DNA of 64,000 bases from Fasciolopsis buskii (lineage: Eukaryota; Platyhelminthes; Trematoda; Plagiorchiida; Fasciolidae): the NCBI GenBank assembly GCA_008360955.1, contig LUCM01002927.1:227654-291653 (forward strand), read 5' to 3'. Under the pieces are notes generated by a model. That model did no database searches, was not told the origin of the DNA, and worked only from the letters and a program-made list of their open reading frames with translations. This document shows positions 22,815-34,588 of this stretch, piece after piece. A program made the translations under genes and the position numbers. Position 1 is the first letter of the stretch, and each line of letters starts with the position of its first letter.

Positions 22815-23852
22815 CAAAGGCCGAGTAGAATAGCCGATGTTTACTTACGACTCAACATTCAATGTGGAGATTCAGGATCAAAGCCAATGACAAAACCTAT
22901 AAGTAAATGAGAACATGATCAATTGTGCACTCGTATTAACAACGCAAATGGACTATTGGCATAATGTTTAGGGTCTAGACGTCAACCATACCGATCAGAA
23001 CCCCATGAAAACCAAAATGTTAGCTACGACCAAAGCAAATCCTGGAAATCATTCAGGTCACCTGGATCCAAAGAAATCTTTTCCCGTCCAACCGTGGAAA
23101 GCAGCTGACGTCCAAGTTCAGAGCGTTACAGTTAATTACCGAAACTGAGCGAGCCTTCCAAATTAATTTTATATCATTACTGGGCATTAAGTCAACGACT
23201 CTGTCAAATGAAGGCAAGAGGGGACTCCATTTGGATATTATCTTTCAAGACATCCGGCCTACCGTCCGTCATCTGATTCGCAATGCAACCCCGTATTCGG
23301 TCGGCATACCATCTGTTCGACTCGTGCTTCGGGTTTTCGTGTTACAATGTTGCTGTACTGCTGTCTGCATCTTGTTTGACTACTGTTGGTTCCATCTTTT
23401 CACGACATACCGAACATCTTGTTTGATTTGACCGTGGCTATGGACCCATCTGACGTCGGACTGTTTGAATTCCACCACTCATTAAGAAATAGTAAAAATG
23501 CTTTCAAATAATAACCGTCAGCCTCAACTGCTTATCGATTTCCATGTATCATTGAGTCTTCCGAGCAGGTAAGCACCGACACATGAAGATCAAGTAGTTC
23601 ATACGGGGCGGTTTCAAACTATGGATTTGCAGTAGGGGAACTTTAAATTGTTGCACGGACTTCGGCAGTTTGCAACAACTGGCTGATGGCAAGGAAAGCC
23701 CAAGCAGCTGGGTTTATCTATAAATAGTAGGTTCATATACAAATTAAGGGGACTCCTGATTGGTGGAATACATTCGGTCCAATGGCATTCGAGGCGTTTG
23801 AACTGCTCGGTCACCTTTCTTCACGGTCCTTATTTTGTGGATTTATGTGCAG
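22815..23852. other. No supportable gene
   Basis: No repeat or splice structure found; short frames only. Confidence 0.5.
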
Positions 23853-24013
23853 GCCACATAGACTTGTCAACTATATCACGTGACTTGCGCGTAGAATCAC
23901 CACAAGATCGTGTCATTTACTATTCCGACCTCAGTCACTTACTCACTAGGAAAAATCCTAGTGGCTCCCTCTCGGAAATAATGGAAATTTGCGAACAGAT
24001 TGAAAGAAAGTAA
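23853..24013 (+). CDS. Candidate terminal exon
   Basis: After acceptor ttatttgtggatttatgtgcag-like sequence (tccttattttgtggatttatgtgcag region, AG at 23851-23852) the frame runs 161 nt to a TAA. It reads HIDLSTISRDLRVESPQD and ends SLSEIMEICEQIERK. The peptide is hydrophilic and helix-prone at its end. Part of it (23876-23895) recurs with one change at 8226-8245, which hints that the stretch may be repeat-derived instead. Confidence 0.24.
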
Positions 24014-25873
24014 ACGATAATTTGTGTGCCGGTAAAAAACGTAGACTTACTTTCACCCTAGCAACCATGTTATAAGACCGGAGTTTTGTTGGCCGCTTTG
24101 GTCTTTCAGACGGCTCCGGTAACCAAAACAAAATGACAACTCATTTCATGATTAGCATGTTGATCATTCTGACCAAAAAGTTACGGTATTCAAACTTCCG
24201 TGACTTTATAACAGTGGTACAATGTGAACATTCGATGACCTTGTAAGTTCACTTCAAGATGCTTACATTGCCATCATTAGCCCTTCTGATCAGCAGAGAC
24301 CGTGTTAGTGTTGCAAGTGAGCAGAGCTTTGAGGACAAAATGCCAGATGTTTTATTATGACGACATTCCTCATGGATACGTCAAGTGTCACCATGTGAGA
24401 GTCATTGCATGGAACATGCCAATAAATGTCTTGAGCGAAATAGCCGAATGGCCACTCGGTTTTGAGATGTATGTCGTACACGAGGCATCAAAAAGAGCTC
24501 AATCTAATTAGGTTCAATAGTGAAACAATGATAATGTAGAAATTAAATACATAATAAAGTGAAGACATAAAATTGACTATTCCTGAGGCACTTTAACTTT
24601 AAATGTCGTCGGAACAGATTTCCGAATTGACACCCATAAAAAGTAGCTCTAAAGGGCTAAGGGAACGCTGCTCTAGAATCGAAAACCTGTTCAGCTATCT
24701 GGCAATTTCAGTCAGCTGTCTCGTTCTTAGTTCAATTCTTGTCTCGCCTGATCAAGCAACAGGTGTCAATTGATCTCGGTCTGATCGCTGCTACTTTTAA
24801 CCAATTGGTCGGAATCAAACGATATATAGGCTGGTCGAGATCAAAGCCAATTGGTTCATTGCTTTTTCTCCGGTCTTCATCTCGGATGCCTTTGAAATTA
24901 ACACAAAAATCGAACTATTCTCAACCTATCCTTTGGACTAGGGCAAGGGATAGTCACTTGGACCTAGCTACACGTCTTGCAGTTGGCCAGACGTCTGGCC
25001 CGTGGATCAATCCACTGATCCCTGTGCCATTTGCCAACGCGACCTGATTTGTGGACGTCCGCTGGCCCACACTTGGAGGGCCCTCAAAATGAGGCCTGGC
25101 AAGCACGGTATACAAGCCCCCGATTCAGCGTAACAAGCCTACACTTTTTTCGATTTATGCCGTGCGTGCCAAATGTAATCCCAATTTATGCTATAGCACT
25201 CGGAATTTGCTATAAAAGTTTCTCACGATTCTTCTACGATCGGAAATGGGCGTTCTTGTTCATCTAGCACCATGGTAAAAGTATAAAAACATTTTCCCTG
25301 GGGTAGAAATAAGCAATACAGGCCGGTCAATCAGACCATGTAGCTTTTGGTATACGAATCTTGTTCATATCCAACATACAATGGGAATAACACATGAATT
25401 TCCATATTTGCAGCTCACAGGTTTTGAGTTCTATTTTTGCAAAGTAATGGAAAAAACCTAAGCTTTCCATAGGTCAAACATGTCGCGTTTCGAGGACTCA
25501 TGTCAAGATTCGTATCGACTGACGGATTTGGACAAAATCCAGTGTTGAAGATACAACTTTCGAATTTGGTCCCTGGAGTAATCCGTCAGAGTCACTGACC
25601 TTCAGCCCTGATAAAATGTTCACTTAGGATGGTACGAATGTTGTTAGGTGGTCTAAAAACAAGGAAATATTCCAACTTCGGAGCTTTTGCTAGCGGTTCA
25701 GTTACGCTGTCAGATGCATTTTTTGTTGCACGGGAGAATGAAATTAATTATTTGAGTCAATTCTTCGATCCACTGGATGGGTGTAAACCTTAGTCAGGAC
25801 ATTCGGGGGGCAGTCGTCTTCGACATACGTGAAGTATCTAACATCATTCTAATTGTCTAATTCCGGAATACTG
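24014..25873. other. No supportable gene
   Basis: 1.9 kb of unique sequence. Frames at 24302-24511 and 24739-25047 (+) have no supporting signals. Confidence 0.45.
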
Positions 25874-26040
25874 AACTTCGGCGGTGGCCGTGGGGTTTGG
25901 ACGTGAAGGTCGTGGGTTCGAATCCTCCCATTGCCAGTCAGCTTCCCCACTTGGCAGCCCTCTGTTGGCCGCGGCCTCCTTCCTGAGAAATAATGTACGT
26001 TGTTATTTCGTTAATAAAGGAGGCAAAAGGTACAAAAAGA
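25874..26040 (+). repeat. SINE family A copy, best preserved
   Basis: Reads ggcggtggccgtggggtttg, gacgtgaaggtcgtg, a perfect B-box GGTTCGAATCC (25915-25925), the body cacttggcagccctctgttg, gccgcggcctccttcctgag, and the tail tgtacgttgttatttcgtta ending ataaaggaggcaaaagg. It serves as the reference copy for the family in this window. It lies back to back with a LINE 3' fragment on the other strand. Confidence 0.85.
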
Positions 26041-26154
26041 CTCTAACACTGCCGTATCATACTTTTAGAATGACTTGCTTACAGGTAGGTTTAAACCTCC
26101 CGAAAGCACTTGGACACCTTAAAAACGAAATCATCGGACCAGGTATGCCCTTTT

Positions 26155-26405
26155 CAGAGTGTAGAAGGGCGCATAGGAAGTTTTGCCGCATGTTTGTTAA
26201 TATGATTCTTCCATCGCAATTCGGCTATGCTACGAAGACAATGGTCCTCAAACACCGACACTTCGCGTGGCTCCTGCCCTCGACGGCTCTGTTTCCGATT
26301 TGTAAAGCACAGTCGATCTTCTGTATGCTGTAAACTTGTCCTCTGTCCAACAGTCGGATTTCGCGCCAACCCACACGGATGTCTCGGTTTGGTAAATGCC
26401 ATCTG
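26155..26405 (-). pseudogene. LINE ORF2 C-terminal fragment, frameshifted
   Basis: The minus-strand frame contains VSVFEDHCLRSIAELRW followed by KNHINKHAAKLP. In RTE/CR1-type LINEs the segment after the reverse transcriptase ends with a motif of the form LSVFDHRCLRSI..WW.HRISN, and the upstream MAFTKPRHP and a neighbouring frame (RDIRVGWREIRLLDRGQVYS) fit the preceding AFTNLRHLWRRRDIRL-like stretch across a frameshift. The catalytic reverse-transcriptase motifs are not in the window at this site, so only the last part of the element survives. Confidence 0.6.
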
Positions 26406-26660
26406 AGATTCAGACTGTGCTGGGATTGGTAGCTTCAGGCAGATTAATGACTGGTTCGAAGGACTTGGGAAGGCATTGTAAAATCGAACCGGGTCAATCG
26501 CATTTGCTTATTTGATTAGTCACTATTATGTTTGTTTAGACATGTCAAGCGCTTGATTACCACATTGAGCGCCAGTTGAGCCGGCCGACCGATGTGCACG
26601 GACGGTTTGCATGTTTGAGGTGGATTCAGCGGGCCCTTAAGGACATCCGTGATTGGCCAA

Positions 26661-26722
26661 TGGGCACAGTCACACCCACGCACACACGCACACAAGCGCA
26701 CACACATATACACATACTCACG
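26661..26722. repeat. Imperfect CA-rich repeat
   Basis: CACA-rich tract with CACG and CATA interruptions. Confidence 0.85.
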
Positions 26723-26828
26723 TGTAGTCAAACTTAGTTGTCCAGCCTACTTTGACCTCGATCTGGATTGGGTCTTGGTGAATGTTAGACTGCTTTCGGG
26801 ATCATGGAGTTTTGCGCGGAATACTTAC

Positions 26829-27183
26829 TCGGTTGACATTGGATACGTGAGCGCGAGAAAGCGCAGTCTGTTTTTTTTATTGGCGTACACGTTTTGCCTG
26901 ATCGCCCAACCCCTGACTTTCGCGGATTATTGATACACGTGCATGCAGGGCGCGCATTGATGTCCCCACGTCCAACCTCACGCTCGGCCAGGACATTTGA
27001 ATTTCGAACATTTTGGGTCATGCGTGAGAGACAAAAGGAGGAATCAGGTGACGTGGTCGAATCACCTGAGCCCAACTCATCAGACGTGTAGGTTTCCAGC
27101 CTTAACCTGACGCAAATCGCAAATACTCGCCGCTTGAGAAAACGTTGCCATTCTTCAAAGTGCGAATAAAATGCCACGTTCAT
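26829..27183 (-). CDS. Open frame from ATG to a strong donor, uncertain
   Basis: Minus-strand ATG at 27183 with A at -3, then 118 codons open to a consensus donor CAACCGA|GTAAGT; the frame itself remains open a further 14 codons. It begins MNVAFYSHFEEWQRFLKRRV and includes a basic, Cys-containing C-terminal part. No domain is recognised. It could be a first coding exon, or a chance frame in GC-richer repeat-like sequence. Confidence 0.2.
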
Positions 27184-30100
27184 TGTTGCTTATGAATTTG
27201 ACATTTCGTATCATTTTCTTCAGCCCATTCACTATTGAAATTCCACTAAGGGTGGTTGGATATTCCTTCTTATTTGGGTGATTGTACCGCTCTACATGTC
27301 ACAGATCCAGTTTACCAGTTTGTATATATGGTTATGGAAACATGCAAGAAAGTTCCCGAAATTTCATCACAACAAGCCCAAATATGACATGGATTGCACA
27401 TAAATCTCATAAATGCTCAGCCAATGCCACAAACTGACAGTAGATTGATAAAACCAGAATTCATTAACAAAACAAAATAACGATTTTGGACAAGACAAAA
27501 TCAGTTCAGGACGCGATGCAGAAACCTATCCAAGATCGAGCAAACCGAACACCATTCGAGGTTAATGATACATAGCAAAGAAAGGGTCAACTAGACAACA
27601 GAGTGCAACACCTGTGACTGGATACGGTCGGCTAAGTTGACAGGGAAAAAACTGATCGATAGTCCTAACACACAACTGCAAGAACACAATACCACTGAAA
27701 CAACCCGCCTACCATTTGACAAACTGATTGAAAATTCTTGCAATAGATCACACTGAAATGAATCTCCCTAAATTGTTACTTGATAGGTTCAAAGGGCAGT
27801 GTCTGAGTCAGCATTTCAGCTGGTTTCCAAGTGTAGTAGCATATAGGTGCTGATCGTAATCGGCTGTCCGAAGTAAAGACAAGCAACCGACGTCGAAAAA
27901 TGTTACTGTTTGTTGAAGCCCAACTGATCGAAATCGCATCGTCACTCACAAGGACTCGGAACCAAACTGTGTGTACGGCAATGAGAAGTCCGAAGGTGGC
28001 ATGGATTTAAAAACTGATACCACTGATCCCTAGCTAAGACAGATCATTGTCATCGAGCAGCACGTGATCAGCCGGTCTTTCTGTCTACTGTCACTGGACC
28101 AAGCTCAACGGTAGCATATATATGCTGCTCTATACAACACATATGGACCAAAATTGTCCGCGGAGAATTGGAACTGCAACCAGCTCGCACAAATTTTGAA
28201 TCTTGTATTGGTGGCCAATACTTTCTGAAGAGTAATACTCTTTCAGTGTTACTCGAATTACTTGGGACCATACTGATCTAATATCTGATGTGCGAGACAT
28301 CATTTTTCTTTCTAGGAAACGCCCATTGGAGCTCAGAAGCAGATCACTAATGCATTTGCAATTTCTCCTCTATTCTGGAAAACTGTGGGCGAATAGATAG
28401 CCATCACTCAGATGAACGGTCAAAGCCTAATGCTGAATTAACTCATGTGATTTACGAGCTACAAAATCCCAGCTGAAATAATTAGGTGCTCCACCGCAGA
28501 TTTGTGAGATATATGATGGTCAGATAAAATGTCCACGTTATGTCAGGGAGTTTCTCGGGAAAGAAACTCTTCTAGTAATAAATAACTTGCTCCACGGCCC
28601 AGTCGTAACCATTGTTTAGCGTTAAACAACAGAGCAAATTTGGCTGACTGCTATCTTCTTCTTACACGTTCCGATGGAAAGGATGAATATTCAGGGCGGG
28701 CAGAAAGTGAACGTACACGGGTGGAGAAAAGGAAAGAATGCAGTACCTGTCACCAGACGGAATACATAATTTAACTGTCAAAGCGCTTTTTTTCATCATT
28801 CTGGATCGATAAAAAATGGCAACACGACCAGCAATGGTTCTGTGGCTCCATGGTCCAAGTGACCTACCGCACTGATAAAGGGCTGAGGATAGTAGACACA
28901 GTAAAGCATATGCTCAGCTCACATTTGAGAAACAAGCCACCAAAGTTGGATCAGATTACGTTTAGCTAAGTCAGCCACATGCCTGATGTGATTGCCTGAT
29001 GTTTTCTCACAGCTATGATTATATCTAAAGCGGAACTGCCAGTCAGTCTAAACATCTGTCTGATTCAATTCAAATTCCGGGGGCCTATTGATGCTACTTA
29101 AATTTTCAAACCAACTTGTTCACCTGAACACCAACCATAAATTACGCCTACAGTTTTGAATTATCCACCAATCTGCAAGGCCTGTTCTCTACATACTGGC
29201 AACAATTTAAATTTATTAAATTACCGTTTTGATTGTCTTCTTCGGACTCGGCATTGCTGTGTGACGGTGTAACAGTGCTGCATGGTACGGAAGACCGATT
29301 ACATAGTAAATTTTCATCTATTCTTTGTAAATAAAAAAAATTCCATTATTAGTGCCAAATCGGTTTGCCAATACAGATTGCGTAACACAAAAACAGAAAA
29401 CTAGTAGCATACTGTCGATGTAGATGCATACAGACATCCAGTTTTTTAATAAGTGCAGGGTTTTGTAACTAGATGTTGGGCCGTGGGTTATGTTCAATAG
29501 TCCTTGCTAAATAGGAACCTATCCAGCGGGAACATTTACGAGTCAACATTTACTGTGTAAATGCGCGTACGCACATGCCAGTTGTCCTGGGTGAAGATCG
29601 ATCTCAGTCTCGGAACCAGGTGAACCAGGGTGACTTTTGACGCTGACTGATTTGAGTTATGCTGCAGACTGATCTGTTTTGTCTACTTTTCATTCTGCCG
29701 TTTTTCTTTTTGCTTAGGTCCGGTACATGGTGACACACGGGCTGCTTCTCGTGCTGACATACATGCACAAGTTTTGCCAATTATCATTGCATATGAGAAT
29801 AGCTTACTACGTGCTTCCTGAGAGTGCACATTTTGACTAGATCGCAGACTAATCAGACAAAAATAAAGTGAACAGAGCTAAGTTAATGCAATCAACGTAA
29901 TGGAAACATCCTATTCATTAGTTAAACAGCTGACCAGCTAACCGGCCCCCTAAAGTCCGGTGAAAACGAATAGTACGGTGGATGGTTGTGTAGCATAGTC
30001 TTGGCAATTTACCGAAAGCGTTCGGTTGCTAAACAAATCTAACATATTCTCGGACGATTAGTAAACTGTCACCTTCTAACTGATGTATACAAGCTGCTGG

Positions 30101-30510
30101 GTGATCTACGTGATGGTTCATTTGTGTGCGAATCGGGGCCTGGGGATATCTAATCTCTGGGCACATCTTTTACCGCTGAACGTTGCATTCTGCACTCCGA
30201 GTTCCACTCTGTCTTCCCCGGTCCTGACGTTTGCAAACAGTTGCCGTTTTCGTATTTCGTTACACCTCAATCAGATGTTCTGCATTCGTGCGTGGCTAAA
30301 ACCTATCCGATTTTTGATAGACCAGTTTAATATGCACACTGTTATCAGTACCCCTAGTGGGGGAGATGCATTGCGGCAGTGCCATAGGAACAGAGGGATT
30401 CACAAATACTCTAGACAGCGGTTGTACGAAATTCTGCCCTATTGCTTCCACTTGTTTTTTTTGAAAGATTTTGAAAGTTTTTGAAAGTATGTTGCCTATT
30501 CCTCAAACGT
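27184..30510. other. No supportable gene
   Basis: 3.3 kb, the longest stretch with hardly any open frame on either strand. A 67-codon minus-strand frame (28068-28271) has an ATG and a stop but no supporting context. A 133-codon plus-strand frame at 30083-30484 is unrecognised. No internal repeats seen. Confidence 0.45.
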
Positions 30511-30740
30511 TGCAAGTCAGTTTCCCTAAGTCAATCCTTCATTCCGGTTTGTTGAACCGGGTACAACAACATCCACAAAGGAATCGTGGATCCTGATGGA
30601 TCCTCAATGACTTGGAGATGGATAATGGGAGAGCTATCATGTGTGGTGAACGGTGCAGATAATTTCTTCTGTATTTCCTCTTTCTCGGTCGCTGTTTTAT
30701 CCTTCACCACAGTTTCGATGGTACCTAATCTTTACTCAGA
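30511..30740 (+). repeat. 230-bp dispersed repeat, copy 1
   Basis: Matches 44521-44750 over 230 positions with no indels and 18 substitutions (about 92%), same orientation, sharp edges on both sides. It begins tgcaagtcagtttccctaag and ends with gtttcgatggtacctaatc. Family unknown: no B-box, terminal repeat or poly(A) is visible within it. Confidence 0.9.
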
Positions 30741-31677
30741 CTTGTTCAAAGTTCGATAATATATAATCTATGGCATCGATTATTCAGATATCATTTTCTC
30801 CATGATCTACTTCGGCTCATGATATTGGCTTTGTGAAATTTGCTGTATGCATTTGTTTTACTAAGCATGAGGTGTGAACAGTCCTTCTCGTGCCGGAATT
30901 CTGAAATTGTTCGCATTCGAACCACGCCCCACGCAGCATTTTTCCAGTGGTTTGTTTCTCAATGTGTTGTCGCTTTGGTACTGTTTCGACATCAAGACAT
31001 ATGAAATGCAATCATCACATCTGGTTGTCGACTCGAGTCTTCTCTCGTCCATCGACTGAAACTACTTTGTCACCTGCGCTTTCAGAGTCCGGTATCAGTC
31101 CGGTTCGGGTGTGGCACACCGTACGTCTGTGCCACGACTTGACTGTGACATTGTATTTATAAAAGGCAATACCTAATTGAAATTCAAGTGTTTTACCGGA
31201 AAGTCGTCTGCAAACAGCATTTGACTCAATTAGACAGTCAGATAAGCCCATGTAAGGCAGAACCGAAACCCTATGTGTTCTCACCACTCAAGGAAATCGG
31301 ACGCAAAATGTTCTGTGTTTCACCATAGAACCTTTACAAATATGGTGCATCTTGCACTTTAGTTCATTGCTTGTTGTAAGCCTCTACCGTCATCACTGCA
31401 AGCCTTCGGAAAAAAAACATTTCTGTAAAATTCTAACTGTATTCAAGGTCACGTGGAAAACGTGTCCGCCATTTAGGCTGTGCTGTTCTTGTGCATACTG
31501 TTCCACAGAGCACTGTGAGAATAACACCAAGTGCTGAGCAAGTTCGCTTTCAGTGATTCTTAACCATCCCATTATATCACAGTAAATATGAATACTGTCA
31601 GCCATGACAACGAAAGAAGGCGGTTGAATGAATCGAATTAGGTGAGAGTCGGAAAGATACACTCACGTAATCCGGAT
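30741..31677. other. No supportable gene
   Basis: Several overlapping short frames on both strands at 30817-31287, none with paired splice sites. Confidence 0.45.
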
Positions 31678-32004
31678 TCAAGCCTGGACCATGTTTAGGG
31701 TGTCGTTATCCTCATTGTTCTTTTTTTTAGGTAAATAGAGAGGAATGTAGGAGAGCTTTAGTGTTTCGGCCAACCGCTCCCCCACGGTGATTCGTGATTT
31801 AACGTGTGCTGAAACAGCGATTACCAAAGGGGATTGCTTGCCCGACCAGGATAGTACAACAAAACTGGAAAAGTCGATCTGGGCCAAACCCCAGAAAGCG
31901 TACCATCCAGCATCAACAATCACACAACCCAATTCATTAGGGTCATATACCAGATCCGCGCTACGATGACAACGAATTTGTTTGCCATTTGACGTTATTC
32001 TCAA
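31678..32004 (-). CDS. Open minus-strand frame, unrecognised
   Basis: 108 codons reading LVYDPNELGCVIVDAGWYAF, then WGLAQIDFSSFVVLSWSGK, VIAVSAHVKSRITVGERLAE and LKLSYIPLYLPKK. The regular alternation of hydrophobic and polar residues and the Trp/Gly/Asp content look like a folded domain rather than random translation. No family is recognised and no clean splice site was found at either end; the frame ends in an ordinary stop. A strong plus-strand acceptor (cttttttttag at 31731) inside it argues for caution about strand. Confidence 0.27.
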   Translation of the reverse strand: MRITSNGKQIRCHRSADLVYDPNELGCVIVDAGWYAFWGLAQIDFSSFVVLSWSGKQSPLVIAVSAHVKSRITVGERLAETLKLSYIPLYLPKKKNNEDNDTLNMVQA

Positions 32005-32376
32005 TGTGTTGTTGGTGCCCGGGAAGACTCAGCGTACAACGATTCATGCGGCTAATTAGATTTTCGGTATCCTGTGAAACGAATTCGGTTATTATCCCTG
32101 GTAGAAATAGTTCACACGGCGGTGTTACCAGGAGTAAGGATTATTGATTTTTTTACCTGAGTGTCGGCCCTGTGTTGTTCTGGTCTCTTACACTATAGAC
32201 GATGCGATGCACGATGCACAACAGACTTTGTCTTGGGCATTACGCGATCAAAATATACATTTCTATAGTTTGAATAAGAACAATCGATGCTTCCGAGTAT
32301 GAAAATAACTTGAAGGAAATGATGTAACCAAGGATGTTATTAGAACTCCAATATCCATTGAAACATTATTTAATTG

Positions 32377-32655
32377 TTAAATCCTTTGATGATTACGCAT
32401 TTCGCCCCTGATACATTTGTTTGTGGTTGCCAGGTTTATTAGGGACGACCACCGTGCCAGTGTGGTGATAACACGATTGAAAACATTCGGGGCGGGAAAC
32501 CAAATAAACCCGTGGTACTTTACCGGTTGTCCAAAAATTGGTCGGCCAGCCAGGGGAACGTTTCGAGCGATTTTACACGGATCACGGTCGAGAAAAATAA
32601 ACACACTCTCTCTGACCATTTGAGAGTAGCCTACCGGCCGGCTCTTCTCGTCCAC
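32377..32655 (-). CDS. Open minus-strand frame, unrecognised
   Basis: 92 codons, including VRESVFIFLDRDPCKIARNV and VKYHGFIWFPAPNVFNRVI. It lies upstream, in minus-strand order, of the frame at 31678-32004 and could belong with it, but the junctions are not visible. The antisense strand is open for 68 codons over the same stretch. Confidence 0.17.
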   Translation of the reverse strand: MDEKSRPVGYSQMVRESVFIFLDRDPCKIARNVPLAGRPIFGQPVKYHGFIWFPAPNVFNRVITTLARWSSLINLATTNKCIRGEMRNHQRI

Positions 32656-33523
32656 GAGGTGTTCAAAGTCGATTCGGACAGATAAACCGATTGATGTTTT
32701 ACGGATAGGCGATTCATCTCATCTGGACAGACGTACCCGGACGACATGCACACTGGTAGCATTTACTATGACCAGACACTAGGGCTTGAGAACCAGCACT
32801 TGTTGGTTCTGCGCCGATTGGCAAAGTACAGTGGGAGACACCTGACGAAGAGAAGTAATATTTTTGTCACAACTATTTTTTCCTTCTCGGGTGATTATGG
32901 TTTTCTGACGTACGTTTTTTTCTTTTCTGTGGCCATGAATGACCACACAAGGCAATCAGTCGTGTCCAGCATTGACAGTCGGTCTTTCGAGCTCGCCTCC
33001 CGGATCCTTTGAATTGGTACATGCTCCCAGAATCTTGTTTGTATCGTCAGAAGTTCACATGGCAGCTGTTCGTTGACCAGTCCATAGAAGAACCGCAACT
33101 ATGATTCGTTGATAGCCTTTTGTTAGCTGGACTGAACCAACTCAAGAGACGAAGGAAGAAGTTTCTTCGATTAATCCTAGCACAATATTGCAATTTGTTC
33201 GGAACGATTTTCGGCACATTGTTAAAGAGCCCCGATCTTGGGTTCTTGCAAATCTCTTAGCATCTACCGAAGTGATTGGTGTAGGCCTGTGTAGTGTCGC
33301 CTATTTCTTATTTCCTCTCCATAAACTGTTCGTCATTTTCAAAACAAATGGTTCCATCAGCTGGCACAGTTGTGTCAAAGTGTTATTAAGCTATGGTGTC
33401 GTTCACCCGCTCGAAATTGGGCTGTCACGTATTTGGCAAACACTCGTTTGTTATAACAAGCATTGTTCTGATTTTTTAGCAGACTTGTTTTCCTATGACT
33501 TAAATTTATTATATTTCCAACAG

Positions 33524-33764
33524 TTCCGTCGTGTCTTTTCAACCTCCACTGTTGAAAGGTGTTCTTGGGAAATCGTTGTCTCAACTAGATCTCACCATTA
33601 TTCTTTCAACAACACCCCTATGGGATATTCTTTTAGAATGTCTTATAAAATTTCATTTAGTAGCACAATCATTTATTGTAATTGTTCATCATGTGTTGTC
33701 AAAGTCCAACGCCCCATTACGGTGTCGATTGGTGTGCGTCAGCGGCCCATGGGGGCATCGATGA
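33524..33764 (+). CDS. Candidate terminal exon
   Basis: An acceptor with a T-rich tract (tttattatatttccaacag) is followed by 241 nt to a TGA. The frame reads VVSFQPPLLKGVLGKSLSQL, DLTIILSTTPLWDILLECL, IKFHLVAQSFIVIVHHVLSK and ends LRCRLVCVSGPWGHR. It is hydrophobic and helix-like. An alternative frame runs through the same bases as part of the longest open frame in the window (33188-33778, 196 codons), so phase is not settled. No family is recognised. Confidence 0.25.
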
Positions 33765-33814
33765 TGGATATCATTTGAAGAAGTTCAACAAATCGTTTAG
33801 AGCCTTCCCGGTAT

Positions 33815-33990
33815 CGTAACGCCTAAGGAGCTCGACTTCCAGTGGTTCATCCTGAGTTCGCGTCCCAGTTCGGGCGTGGTGGATACGCAAAGCTGATGAT
33901 TCCTAACAAGGATGAAACAGGTGTACAGCCCTTCCATGTTTTCTTAATGCTGAGTTGAGATTTGAAATAAAATGAAGAATAATTTGTTGG
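33815..33990 (+). repeat. SINE family B copy
   Basis: Reads cctaaggagctcgacttcca, a worn B-box (gagttcgcgtcccag), then the family signature ttcgggcgtggtggatacgc, aaagctgatgattcctaaca, aggatgaaacaggtgtacag, and a tail ending tgaaataaaatgaagaat. The signature recurs at 49685 (-), 62890 (+) and, more diverged, inside the 761-bp repeats. Confidence 0.75.
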
Positions 33991-34376
33991 AAACGCAATC
34001 TTCTACTACTGACACTCACGCAGTCATTTCCATAACTACCAATGAAACGTGCTAATAATCTATTGATCGTGATTAATAAAGCGGTTTCTGAATTGAATTA
34101 AATTGAATTGAAATCTTGTGAGTCAGTAGGCAGATTTTCTAGCTATCTCAGAAAGACAGCTGTGAAAATTTTAAACAGGCAGCAATATCGATTGCTAGCG
34201 GAACCAGAACATCGCCATCGAACAGCACGTGACCGGTCTGCTGCTCTGCCGAATATGATTGGACAATTCATACTAGTGATTTTTATCGACCTGCACAAGT
34301 TTTATAATTACTGTGTGACCAGCACATTCCAGTATATTGCGTGTTCAAAATAACAAGGTTTAATCAGAATGGACTC

Positions 34377-34588
34377 TTATAACCGCAACGGCTTGCCCAC
34401 ATGCCAGCCTACTATTTGCTGCATCTCACAATTCTCCCAAGTTGTGAGTTGCAAGTGGAATATGGTAAATGGCACATTATGATCATAATCTCGAACAAAC
34501 TCATGACAACATGAAGAAGAGAACATCGAGCATCGTTCTAAAAAATCATTTCTGTCGACTGCGTCACAGCACCTCTTCAAAGCTTGCT
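34377..34588 (-). CDS. Candidate terminal exon, Cys-rich
   Basis: On the minus strand, after acceptor cactatccaattacag, the frame runs to a TAA: ALKRCCDAVDRNDFLERCSM, FSSSCCHEFVRDYDHNVPF, TIFHLQLTTWENCEMQQIVG, WHVGKPLRL. Six cysteines in about 70 residues, two of them in CC pairs, would suit a secreted or membrane ectodomain. The frame stays open upstream of the acceptor to an ATG at 34646. No family is recognised. The repeated AL/AM-K-C pattern weakly recalls the exon at 40664-40789. Confidence 0.3.

Noticed and set aside
33188..33778. 196-codon open frame, the longest in the window
   Set aside because: No recognised domain, no start context, and a better-looking splice-bounded frame (33524-33764) uses another phase. 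Kept only as context for that exon.
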